From the NCBI GenBank assembly GCA_003221635.1, contig QHSR01000257.1, positions 1 through 44,861 on the forward strand: a stretch of 44,861 nucleotides of DNA. Direction: 5' to 3'. The notes beneath the pieces were generated by a model. That model made no database searches. It saw nothing but the letters and a program-made list of their open reading frames with translations, and was not told the origin of the DNA. This stretch comes from Candidatus Rokuibacteriota bacterium. Its GTDB lineage: Bacteria; Methylomirabilota; Methylomirabilia; Rokubacteriales; CSP1-6. Positions 32,002 through 41,628 of the stretch are shown in pieces. The position numbers and the translations under genes were made by a program. Each line of letters starts with the position of its first letter. The stretch's first letter is position 1.

Positions 32002-34692
32002 TCACCCTGCAGCACGCGCCACGAACGCGTAGACGAGCTCTAAAGCCGCGTCAAGACGGGCCGGATCCTTTCCCCCGGCCTGGGCCAGATCGGGACGGCC
32101 ACCGCCCCCTCCGCCGACCGCCTTGGCCACCTCCTGGACGAGCCGGCCCGCCTGGAAGCGTGCAGTGAGGTCCTTCGTCACCGCGGCGATCAGGTTCACC
32201 TTCCCGTCGACGACGCTCCCCACGCAGACGACCCCGGAGCCGAGCCGGTTGCGCAGGGTATCCGCGACCGAGCGGAGTCCGTCGGGATCCAGCCCGTCGA
32301 TCCGGCCGGCGATCACGGCGACCCCGTTGACCTGGCGCGCCGCCTTGACCAGGTCCTCGGCGCGCGAGCGCGCGAGCCGCGCCTCGAGCTCCGCCAGCTG
32401 CTTCTCGAGCGCGCGCTGCTCCTCGAGGAGCTTCTGGAGCCGCTTGGGGACGTCCAGGGGCCCGATCTTCAAGAGCTCCGCCGCTTCGCGAAGCGCCGCC
32501 TCCTTTTTCGCGATGCTCTCGAGCGCGGCGGGCCCCGCGACGGCTTCGACCCGGCGCACGCCGGAGGCGACCGCGCCCTCGGCGGCAACCTTGAGGATGC
32601 CGAGCTCCCCGGTCTGGTCCAGATGAGTCCCGCCGCATAGCTCGGTCGAGAAGTCACCGATCTTGATGACACGCACCCGGTTGCCGTACTTCTCCCCGAA
32701 CAAGGCCATGGCGCCCATGCGGAGCGCCTCGTCCAGGTCCATCTCCATACGGGCGACCGGAACGTTGGCCTGGACCTGCTCGTTCACGAGCTCCTCGATC
32801 TGCTCGACCTCGCGGTCTTTCAGCGACGCCCCATGAGAAAAGTCGAAGCGCAGGTGATCCGGCGCCACGAGCGAGCCGGCCTGCGTCACGTGCGTTCCGA
32901 GCACGCGGCGGAGCCCCGCGTGGAGCAGGTGCGTGCCCGTGTGATGCCGCCGCAGGCCCTGCCGGCGGGGCGTCTCGACGGTCACGGCGACGTCCTCGTT
33001 TTCGTGGAAGCCGCCGCTCACGACTTTGACTCGGTGCACGATCAGCTTGGAGCCGCGGTAGTACGTGTCGACAAGCTGCCCGCGGCCGCTTCGGCCGACG
33101 AGCGTGCCCGTGTCGCCCACCTGGCCGCCCGACTCGGCATAGGCCGGCGTGCGGTCGAGAATCATCTCGACCTCGGCGCCCTCACCCGCCTCTGTGAGCC
33201 GCCGCTGTCCGCCCTCGCCTGCATCGACGATCGCCAGGATCCGCGCCGGTGACGACAACGAGTTGTACCCGACGAACTCGGTCGGCGGAAGATTCAAGAG
33301 CGCGGGCTCCTCACCGGTCGGGCCCAACTCGCTCCCTCCAGGGCGCAATACAAATGATCCGCCGGCGCGCGCGCGCGTCCGCTGCGCTTCCATCTCGGCG
33401 TCGGCGGCCGCGCGCGTCGCCTCCGTCACCCGCCAGCCGGCGTCCTGGAAGACCTCCTCGGCGAGGTCCATCGGGAAGCCGTAGGTATCGTAGAGCGTGA
33501 ACAGAAAGCGGCCGTCCACCACCCGCCGCGTATCGCTCGCGTGCTCGGCGAGATAGTCCCTGATCCTGAGCGTCCCGGTGTCGAGCGTCTCGGCGAAGCG
33601 CTCCTCCTCGCCGCGGACCGCGTCCTGGGCGCGCGCGCGCTCGGTGACCAGCTCCGGGTACGCGTCGCCCATCAGCGACGCGACCCACTCGACGGTCTTC
33701 CAGAGAAACGGGTCGGTGAGCCCGAGCATCCGGCCGTGCCGCATGGCCCGGCGCATGATGCGCCGCAGGACGTAGCCGCGCCACTCGTTCGAGGGCATCA
33801 CGCCGTCGGCGATCAGGAACGTGGTCGCCCGCGCGTGATCCGCGATGACCCGCATCGACACGTCGTCGGATTCGCGGGCGCGGTAGGGGCGCCGGGCGAG
33901 CGCCGCAATCCGCTCGATCAGCGGCGCCAGCAGATCGGTGTCGTAGTTCGACTCCTTGCCCTGCACGACGGCGGCGATGCGCTCGAGCCCCATGCCGGTG
34001 TCGATCGAGGGGCGGGGCAACGGCGTGAGCGTGCCGCGCGCGTCGCGGTTGAACTGCATGAAGACGAGGTTCCAGACCTCGAGCCAGCGGTCGCACTCGC
34101 ACGCGGGCCCGAGACACGGCCGCCCGGCGGCGACCTCGGCGCAGGCGATGTGGTCGCCCTGGTGGAAGTGGACCTCGGAGCACGGGCCGCACGGCCCCGT
34201 GTCCCCCATCGCCCAGAAGTTATCCTTCTCGTCCAGGCGCAGGACACGATCGTCGCCGAAGCCGGCCACGCGCTTCCAGAGAGCGAACGCGTCGTCGTCG
34301 TCGGTGTACACTGTCGCGATGAGCCGGCGACGGTCGAGCCCGAGGTCCCGCGTGAGGAATTCCCAGGCGAACGCGATCGCGTCCGGCTTGAAGTAATCGC
34401 CGAACGAGAAGTTGCCGAGCATCTCGAACAAGGTGTGGTGCCGCGCCGTGCGGCCGACGTTCTCGAGGTCGTTGTGCTTTCCGCCGGCGCGGACGCACTT
34501 CTGGCTCGACGTCGCGCGGACGTAGTCGCGTCGCTCCTCGCCGAGGAAGACGGACTTGAACGGGACCATGCCTGCGCTCGTGAAGAGGAGTGTCGGGTCG
34601 TCGCCGGGCACGAGGGACGACGAGCGCACCCGCGTGTGCCCGTTGCGCTCGAAGTACTGCAGAAACTTCTCGCGTAGCTCGGCGCCCCTCAT
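32002..34692 (-). CDS. alaS: Alanyl-tRNA synthetase
   Basis: An 896-residue class II synthetase of full length charging tRNA-Ala. Catalytic core: LREKFLQYFERNGHTRVRSS, SAGMVPFKSVFLG, the RTARHHTLFEMLGNFSFG motif, DTGPCGPCSEVHF, WNLVFMQFNRD and SIDTGMGLERIAAVVQ. Editing domain: HHTGTHLLHAGLRRVLG with LCGGTHLDQTGELG (HxxxH ... CxxxH zinc site). The C-terminal C-Ala/DHHA1 domain has GGGGGGRPDLAQAGGKDP. ATG 34690-34692 matches the family start; the frame upstream belongs to recX sequence in another frame. An insert with four cysteines (HIACAEVAAGRPCLGPACEC) lies in the catalytic half. It follows recX by 28 bases. Confidence 0.97.
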   Translation of the reverse strand: MRGAELREKFLQYFERNGHTRVRSSSLVPGDDPTLLFTSAGMVPFKSVFLGEERRDYVRATSSQKCVRAGGKHNDLENVGRTARHHTLFEMLGNFSFGDYFKPDAIAFAWEFLTRDLGLDRRRLIATVYTDDDDAFALWKRVAGFGDDRVLRLDEKDNFWAMGDTGPCGPCSEVHFHQGDHIACAEVAAGRPCLGPACECDRWLEVWNLVFMQFNRDARGTLTPLPRPSIDTGMGLERIAAVVQGKESNYDTDLLAPLIERIAALARRPYRARESDDVSMRVIADHARATTFLIADGVMPSNEWRGYVLRRIMRRAMRHGRMLGLTDPFLWKTVEWVASLMGDAYPELVTERARAQDAVRGEEERFAETLDTGTLRIRDYLAEHASDTRRVVDGRFLFTLYDTYGFPMDLAEEVFQDAGWRVTEATRAAADAEMEAQRTRARAGGSFVLRPGGSELGPTGEEPALLNLPPTEFVGYNSLSSPARILAIVDAGEGGQRRLTEAGEGAEVEMILDRTPAYAESGGQVGDTGTLVGRSGRGQLVDTYYRGSKLIVHRVKVVSGGFHENEDVAVTVETPRRQGLRRHHTGTHLLHAGLRRVLGTHVTQAGSLVAPDHLRFDFSHGASLKDREVEQIEELVNEQVQANVPVARMEMDLDEALRMGAMALFGEKYGNRVRVIKIGDFSTELCGGTHLDQTGELGILKVAAEGAVASGVRRVEAVAGPAALESIAKKEAALREAAELLKIGPLDVPKRLQKLLEEQRALEKQLAELEARLARSRAEDLVKAARQVNGVAVIAGRIDGLDPDGLRSVADTLRNRLGSGVVCVGSVVDGKVNLIAAVTKDLTARFQAGRLVQEVAKAVGGGGGGRPDLAQAGGKDPARLDAALELVYAFVARAAG

Positions 34693-34720
34693 GGGTTCAC
34701 CGAATTGTACCACCCGCGAC

Positions 34721-35215
34721 TCAGGCCTCGGGGGGGAGGCCGACGCTCTCGCGGACGACGCGCGCCACGATCGCCGCGGAGTACCCGCGACGCAGGAGAT
34801 GGTCGCGCAGCCGCGCGGCGGCCCGCGCGCGGTCCGCCCGCCGGAGCGCCGGCAGGCGCCGGCGGGCGACGGCGCGCGCCCGCTCGACCTCGTCGTCGCC
34901 GCCCGCGGCGAGCGCCGCGTCGACCAGCGGCGTGGCCACGCCCCGCGCCCGCAGCTCCGCACGCAGGCGCGCGGGGCCGTAGCCGCGCGTCGAGCGGGTG
35001 GCGACCCAGTGGTGGGCGAAGGCGGCGTCGTCGAGATAGCCCCGGGCGATGAGGTCGGCGACGACCTCGGCGGCGACCGGGGCCGGCGCGCCGCGCCGGC
35101 ACAGGCGCGCCGACAGCTCGCGCGTGGTCCAGGCGCGCCGGGAGAGGAGATCGGCGGCGACGAGCCGCGCGGCCCGCGCGTCGAGAGCTCGGCGCGGCCC
35201 GCGCGTCCCCGTTAC
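34721..35215 (-). CDS. recX: Regulatory protein RecX, start codon appears as GTA
   Basis: The minus frame from 35215 to TGA 34721-34723 encodes 164 residues with three-helix RecX repeats: RLVAADLLSRRAWTTRELSA, ARGYLDDAAFAHHWVATRST, RGYGPARLRAELRARGVATP and LRDHLLRRGYSAAIVARVV. RecX binds RecA filaments and limits their growth, and its place in the recA-alaS block fits. No ATG, GTG or TTG exists ahead of the domain; a conventional call would only find the 72-residue end from GTG 34939. The natural start is GTA 35213-35215, overlapping the TAA stop of pilT as GTAA. A single G-to-A change in an ancestral GTGA would explain this. Confidence 0.85.
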   Translation of the reverse strand, partial: VTGTRGPRRALDARAARLVAADLLSRRAWTTRELSARLCRRGAPAPVAAEVVADLIARGYLDDAAFAHHWVATRSTRGYGPARLRAELRARGVATPLVDAALAAGGDDEVERARAVARRRLPALRRADRARAAARLRDHLLRRGYSAAIVARVVRESVGLPPEA

Positions 35216-36372
35216 GATCTCTTGAAGAAGGAGCTACCGGTGGGAGAGAGGGGGCCCCGCTCCTCCCGCCTCTGCTCGAACGACTGCTCGCCCGTCGAGA
35301 AGATACCCCGGACCTTGAGGTCGAAGTCGTCGGCGTTGGTCGCCGCTTCCCGCGCGGTCTCGTACGAAATGATGCCCTCACGATAGAGCTTCAGCAGGCA
35401 CTGGTCGAAGGTCTGCATGCCGTACTGCGATTGGCCCTGGGCGATGAACGCGGCGATCTCCGGCGTCCGCTTGGGCTCCCGGATGCAGTCCTTGATGGCG
35501 CCGGTGCCGACGAGCACTTCCACGGCCGGAATACGCCCCTCGCCGCCGATCTTCGGGATGAGCCGCTGGGAGATGACGCCGACGATGACGGCGGCCAGCT
35601 GGTCACGGATCTGCTGCTCCTGATGCGGCGGGAAGGTGCCGATGATCCGGTTGACGGTCTCGCTGGAGTTCAGCGTGTGGAGCGTCGAGAAGACCAGGTG
35701 GCCCGTCTCCGCGGCGTGGAGCGCGACCGACATCGTCTCCGGATCGCGCATTTCGCCCACGAGGATCACGTCCGGGTCCTCGCGCAGGGCCGCGCGCAGC
35801 GCAGTGGCGAAGCTCGACGAGTCATGGCCGATCTCGCGCTGGCTGACCACGCAGCCGATGTCGTCGTGGGTGAACTCGATCGGATCCTCGATCGTGATGA
35901 TGTGATCGTTCCGCGTGCGATTGATGTAGTCGATCATCGCCGCGAGCGTCGTCGACTTGCCCGAGCCCGTGATGCCGGTGACCAGGATCAGGCCGCGGCG
36001 CTCCATGGAGAGCTGCTCCAGCACCTCCGGTAGCCCGAGCTCCTCGAACTTCGGCTTCTTCGACGGGATCGAGCGCAAGACCGCCCGCACGGCGCCGAGC
36101 GCCAGGAACATGTTGACGCGGAACCGCCCGAAGTTCGGCACGGCGTACGCCGAGTCGACCTCCCGGCCGTCCTTGAGTTGGGTGTACATGCGCTCGGTGA
36201 GACACCGGCGGGCGATCGCGTCCATGTCCTCGGCGGTGATCACGCCGAGATCTCCCTGGGGCACCAGGCGCCCGTGAATCCGGAGCACCACCGGCGAGTT
36301 CGCCTTCAGGTGGAGGTCCGAGGCGCCGCGCTCGACGCCGGTGACCAGGAGTTTGTCGAATTCCATCGCCAT
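35212..36372 (-). CDS. pilT: Type IV pilus retraction ATPase PilT
   Basis: A 386-residue hexameric ATPase of the secretion-ATPase family that powers pilus retraction at the inner membrane. Seen: KLLVTGVERGASDLHLKANS at the N-terminus, Walker A GITGSGKST (residues 133-141), the Asp box IITIEDPIEFTHDD, the Walker B region ALREDPDVILVGEMRDPET, the His box AETGHLVFSTLHTLNSSETV, and the C-terminal VLVGTGAIKDCIREPKRTPE with its IRE element. No other pilus gene is in the window. It is inserted between recA (10 bases upstream) and recX (overlapping), an uncommon place for pilT. Its TAA stop overlaps the recX frame. Confidence 0.95.
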   Translation of the reverse strand: MAMEFDKLLVTGVERGASDLHLKANSPVVLRIHGRLVPQGDLGVITAEDMDAIARRCLTERMYTQLKDGREVDSAYAVPNFGRFRVNMFLALGAVRAVLRSIPSKKPKFEELGLPEVLEQLSMERRGLILVTGITGSGKSTTLAAMIDYINRTRNDHIITIEDPIEFTHDDIGCVVSQREIGHDSSSFATALRAALREDPDVILVGEMRDPETMSVALHAAETGHLVFSTLHTLNSSETVNRIIGTFPPHQEQQIRDQLAAVIVGVISQRLIPKIGGEGRIPAVEVLVGTGAIKDCIREPKRTPEIAAFIAQGQSQYGMQTFDQCLLKLYREGIISYETAREAATNADDFDLKVRGIFSTGEQSFEQRREERGPLSPTGSSFFKRS

Positions 36373-36381
36373 GAGGGGCTC

Positions 36382-38466
<2,085 letters not shown>

Positions 38467-38516
38467 GCGCCTCTCCTTGAACCATCCTCGCACGCTCGCT
38501 GCACGTTGCGTTACCG

Positions 38517-38542
38517 CTTTCGGTCATTCCTTTCGGTCATTC
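38517..38542. promoter_or_regulatory. Tandem 13-bp direct repeat in the recA upstream region
   Basis: CTTTCGGTCATTC occurs twice in immediate succession (38517-38529 and 38530-38542), 50-75 bases upstream of the recA ATG on the minus strand. It lies in the only sizeable gap (113 bases) of this part of the block, where the recA promoter is expected. It does not match the E. coli or Bacillus LexA box as I know them, but it could be a lineage-specific SOS operator. A run of G and C follows at 38545-38562. Confidence 0.5.
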
Positions 38543-38579
38543 TAGGGGGGCCCCGGCGGGGGCGTCAATGTCCGGACAT

Positions 38580-39167
38580 TCAGACACCGCGGCCGACATC
38601 GCCGCGGAGGCTCACGGTGGCCAATTCGGTGTATCGGGCACCCCGTGCTAACAGCTCGCTACGCATGAGCGAGACGCCCGCGACGTGGAGCCGGCCGAAC
38701 TCCTGCGCCGCGGCGCTCCAGAGATCCTGGGTGAGCGCCGGGTTGCGCCCGGGTTGACGTACCCGGCCGAGCGTGATGTGCGGGGAGAAGGGGCGCTCGT
38801 CGCGGGCGAAGCCGAGCGCCGCGAGGGCCCCGTCCACGCGGACGGCGAGGTCGACCATCGCGCCCGCGCCCCCTGTCACCCCGGCCCACACGACCCGCGG
38901 ACGCGTCGCCGACGGGAAGGCGCCGAGCCCGGCGAAATTGGCGTCAAACGGGCTCACGTCGGCGGCCGTCCCGGTGAGCGCGCCGACGATGGAGCCGATC
39001 CGGCCATCGGCGACCGCACCGAGGAACTTCACCGTGAGGTGAAGATTCCCGGGAACGACCCAGGCGACGTCGCGCCCCACGGGTCGCAGCCGCTCGATCG
39101 CCGTCCCGAGCTCGCTTCGGATGGCGTCGTCGAGCAGGATCGCGACGAACGCTCGGATATCGCTTAT
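38580..39167 (-). CDS. thpR: RNA 2',3'-cyclic phosphodiesterase (2'-5' RNA ligase family), start reads ATA
   Basis: A 195-residue member of the 2H phosphoesterase family. The two catalytic HxT motifs are visible as NLHLTVKFLG and PHITLGRVRQ; RAFVAILLDDAIRSELGTAI is the typical N-terminus. The enzyme opens 2',3'-cyclic phosphates on RNA. There is no ATG, GTG or TTG ahead of the first strand. The best start by homology is ATA 39165-39167, giving (M)SDIRAFVAI; it overlaps the TAA stop of the upstream gene as ATAA. An ancestral ATGA overlap altered by one G-to-A change is the simplest reading. thpR between cinA and recA is a gene order I recall from several phyla. Confidence 0.85.
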   Translation of the reverse strand: MSDIRAFVAILLDDAIRSELGTAIERLRPVGRDVAWVVPGNLHLTVKFLGAVADGRIGSIVGALTGTAADVSPFDANFAGLGAFPSATRPRVVWAGVTGGAGAMVDLAVRVDGALAALGFARDERPFSPHITLGRVRQPGRNPALTQDLWSAAAQEFGRLHVAGVSLMRSELLARGARYTELATVSLRGDVGRGV

Positions 39168-39946
39168 ATGGCGCCCAGCAGCTGCAGCAGGTTCCGGAGG
39201 CCCTGGCGCCGCTCGGGATCGATCTCGGCGGCGAGTGCGGCACGCAGATCCCCTATCGCCCCTGGGCGGTCGCCCTTGAGCTCCCGGTCGAGACCGCGGG
39301 CCGCCAGCGCCCGCGAATCGAGCGGAGCCCGTGCCCCGAGGCTCGATGCTGACGCGGGCGCTGAGGCGGGCGGGGCGGTCTCGGGGCCCGGGCCGGCGGC
39401 GGGCCCCGCTGCCGGGGATGACGTCACCGCCGGGGGCCGCGTGACGGGCGGCGCGCTGTCGACGGCGGCGAGCATCCGCGACTTCTGTCGCGGATCCGGC
39501 TCGAGGGCGATCGCGCGGAGCCAGTCGGCGCGGGCCTGGTCGGTATCGCCGGTGAGCCACCACGCGCTCCCGCGCGCGAAGAGGGCTTCGGCGTGTCGCG
39601 GGTTCACCGAGAGGGCCGTGGTGAAATCGGCGACCGCGTCCCGATAGTCGCGCTTCTCGGTCAGCGCCAGGCCTCGGTTGAAGGGAACCTCGCCGTCGCG
39701 CGACCCCAGCGCGATCGCCTTCGTGTAGTCCTCGATCGCGCCGTCCAGGTCGCCCAGTCGCGCCCGGACGAGGCCACGGTTGGCGTACGCGGGAGCCGAG
39801 TCCGGCGAGCGACGGATCGCCTCGTCGAACGCCTCCTTCGCCGCGAGGTCCTGGCCGCGCTGAGACAGCGCGAAGCCACGGTCGAACGGGGTGACGGTCG
39901 AGCACGCCACGGCCACCAGGGTCAGCACGAGAATCCACGCTCTCAC
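39164..39946 (-). CDS. TPR-repeat lipoprotein
   Basis: A 260-residue predicted lipoprotein: signal RAWILVLTLVAVACST with lipobox AVAC. Four to five TPR units follow (QRGQDLAAKEAFDEAIRRSP, ANRGLVRARLGDLDGAIEDY, NRGLALTEKRDYRDAVADF, FARGSAWWLTGDTDQARADW), then a proline/alanine-rich linker of about 60 residues and a last repeat (DRELKGDRPGAIGDLRAALA). It is probably an outer-membrane-attached scaffold; the partner is unknown. GTG 39944-39946 overlaps the cinA stop as GTGA, so the two are coupled. Its own TAA overlaps the thpR frame. Confidence 0.85.
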   Translation of the reverse strand: MRAWILVLTLVAVACSTVTPFDRGFALSQRGQDLAAKEAFDEAIRRSPDSAPAYANRGLVRARLGDLDGAIEDYTKAIALGSRDGEVPFNRGLALTEKRDYRDAVADFTTALSVNPRHAEALFARGSAWWLTGDTDQARADWLRAIALEPDPRQKSRMLAAVDSAPPVTRPPAVTSSPAAGPAAGPGPETAPPASAPASASSLGARAPLDSRALAARGLDRELKGDRPGAIGDLRAALAAEIDPERRQGLRNLLQLLGAI

Positions 39947-41166
39947 GGCTGTCCCTTCAGGGATCGTCGGAGCATGTCGAGCGCCGCCTGGGTCGACTGC
40001 CACTTCACCGCGGCCCGGTCGCCGGCGAACTGAAAGCGCCGCGCGAGGGCCTCACCGCCGACGGCCAGACCCACGAAGACGGTGCCGACGGGCTTCGCGG
40101 GGGTGCCCCCGTCGGGACCGGCGATTCCCGTGATGGCGAGCCCGCACGGCGCGCCCGCGCGCGTGGCGACCCCGCGCGCCATCGCCTCGGCACACGGCGC
40201 GCTGACGGCCCCGTGCGCCCTCAGGACCCCTTCGGGGACGCCGAGAAGCTCCTCCTTCGCTCGGTTCGAGTACACGAGAACGCCGCGCTCGAAGTACGCC
40301 GACGAGCCCGGAATGTTGGTCAGGCGATGCCCCAGGAGCCCTCCCGTGCATGACTCCGCCACGGCCAGCGTCAGCCTCCGCTCGAGCAGCATGCGACCGA
40401 CGACCAGCTCCAGGGTGTCGCCGTCGCGGCCATAACAGTCTTCGCCGAGGATGGCGACGATCGCCGCGTCGGCCTTCGCGAGGCTTCGTGCGATCTCGGC
40501 CGGCGTCGAGCCGCGTGCCCGCAGTCTCACCCACACCTCGCCGTCCGCGGGTATGGTGGAGACAGTCACCTCGCCTTCCCGGCCCAGCCAGTCGACGAGC
40601 CGCTCCTCGACGTCGGCCGGGCTCAGCCCGGCCGTCCGGAGTGTCCGAACGAGCGCGGCTCCGCGCCCGCTCGCCCACGCGCGCGCGAAAGGCGCCAGGT
40701 GCTGCTCGATCATCGCCTGGACCCCGGCATCGCGCGCGAGCACCGCGAAGGCGCGCGGGCCGCTCTCGAGAACCCACCCGGCTTCGACGTCGGCCGTGAC
40801 CCACACCGTCGAGCCCTGTGGAAGGAGGGCCAGGCGTTCCGCCCGTCGCGGCAGCGGCCGGTCGAGCCGCCGATAACGCTCCTGGAGCGCGGCGAGGACA
40901 CGCTCGTTGAGCACCAGCCGCGCGCCAGTCACGCGCGCGAGAACGCGGCGGACGATATCGCCGGCGGAGCCGCCGCCGCCCGCGAGCACGACGGTCAACG
41001 CCTCGTCGCTCCCGAGCGCCCGCTCCAGCGCGGCCTCGTCGTCCTCGATGAAGACACGACTCGCGACGGGGAGACCGGCGGCGGCGAGGGCGGCGGCGAC
41101 GGCCGCATCGTCCGCACCGGCGGACGGCATCCCGCCGACCGTCACGATGTGGGCGCTCGCCGTCAT
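39943..41166 (-). CDS. cinA: CinA-family protein (degenerate CinA domain plus PncC NMN amidohydrolase domain)
   Basis: A 407-residue two-domain protein. Residues about 1-170 correspond to the COG1058/MoCF-like domain but lack the usual IGDELLxG start (here HIVTVGGMPSAGADDAAVA), so its pyrophosphatase activity is doubtful. Residues about 245-405 form a good PncC domain: AVAESCTGGLLGHRLTNIPG, ERGVLVYSNRAKEELLGV and GIAGPDGGTPAKPVGTVFVG, the nicotinamide-nucleotide amidase signatures used in NAD salvage. Its ATG overlaps the pgpA stop as ATGA. cinA upstream of recA is a conserved arrangement. Confidence 0.92.
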   Translation of the reverse strand: MTASAHIVTVGGMPSAGADDAAVAAALAAAGLPVASRVFIEDDEAALERALGSDEALTVVLAGGGGSAGDIVRRVLARVTGARLVLNERVLAALQERYRRLDRPLPRRAERLALLPQGSTVWVTADVEAGWVLESGPRAFAVLARDAGVQAMIEQHLAPFARAWASGRGAALVRTLRTAGLSPADVEERLVDWLGREGEVTVSTIPADGEVWVRLRARGSTPAEIARSLAKADAAIVAILGEDCYGRDGDTLELVVGRMLLERRLTLAVAESCTGGLLGHRLTNIPGSSAYFERGVLVYSNRAKEELLGVPEGVLRAHGAVSAPCAEAMARGVATRAGAPCGLAITGIAGPDGGTPAKPVGTVFVGLAVGGEALARRFQFAGDRAAVKWQSTQAALDMLRRSLKGQP

Positions 41167-41624
41167 GGCCAGGCGAGGGTGGCGCGGCCGATCGCGATCA
41201 CGGCGAGAGCGTACAACCCTGCGATCAGATCATCCACCATGATACCGACGCCGCCCGCGACCCGCTGACTTGGGCCCGCCGGGAACGGCTTGGTGATGTC
41301 GAAAATCCTGAACAGGACAAAGCCCACGGACAGCACCGCCACCGTCGGCGGAAACGGCAGGACCGCGAGCGTCATCCCCGCCACCTCGTCGATGACGATC
41401 GCGCCCGGATCCTTGGCGCCGAGCAGGCGCTCGGCGCGCTGCGCCGCCCAGGTCCCGGCGAGCACGACGGCGACGAGGACCAGCAGCCGACCCGCGCGCG
41501 AGAGAGGAACGACCCACACGACGATCGCCGCGAGGAGGCTGGCGACCGTCCCCGGAGCCAGTGGCGCATAGCCGACGCCGCCGCCGGTCGCGACGACGAG
41601 CGCGAGACGGTCTAGCGCGGCGAC
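41163..41624 (-). CDS. pgpA: Phosphatidylglycerophosphatase A, start codon unclear
   Basis: About 153 residues with several membrane helices. The PgpA core is visible: GVGYAPLAPGTVASLLAAIV, DPGAIVIDEVAGMTLAVLPF and FVLFRIFDITKPFPAGPSQR, then VAGGVGIMVDDLIAGLYALA. The enzyme removes phosphate from phosphatidylglycerol phosphate at the inner membrane. GTG 41519 lies inside the protein, after the conserved APGT motif, so it is not the start. Upstream to 41629 (rimO stop) there is no ATG, GTG or TTG in frame; the first candidate by position is GTC 41622-41624. The start is therefore unresolved. Confidence 0.85.
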   Translation of the reverse strand, partial: VAALDRLALVVATGGGVGYAPLAPGTVASLLAAIVVWVVPLSRAGRLLVLVAVVLAGTWAAQRAERLLGAKDPGAIVIDEVAGMTLAVLPFPPTVAVLSVGFVLFRIFDITKPFPAGPSQRVAGGVGIMVDDLIAGLYALAVIAIGRATLAWP

Positions 41625-41628
41625 CCGG

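Noticed and set aside
33541-34677. Plus-strand open frame of 378 codons
   Set aside because: Lies antisense within alaS, which is a complete and certain gene.
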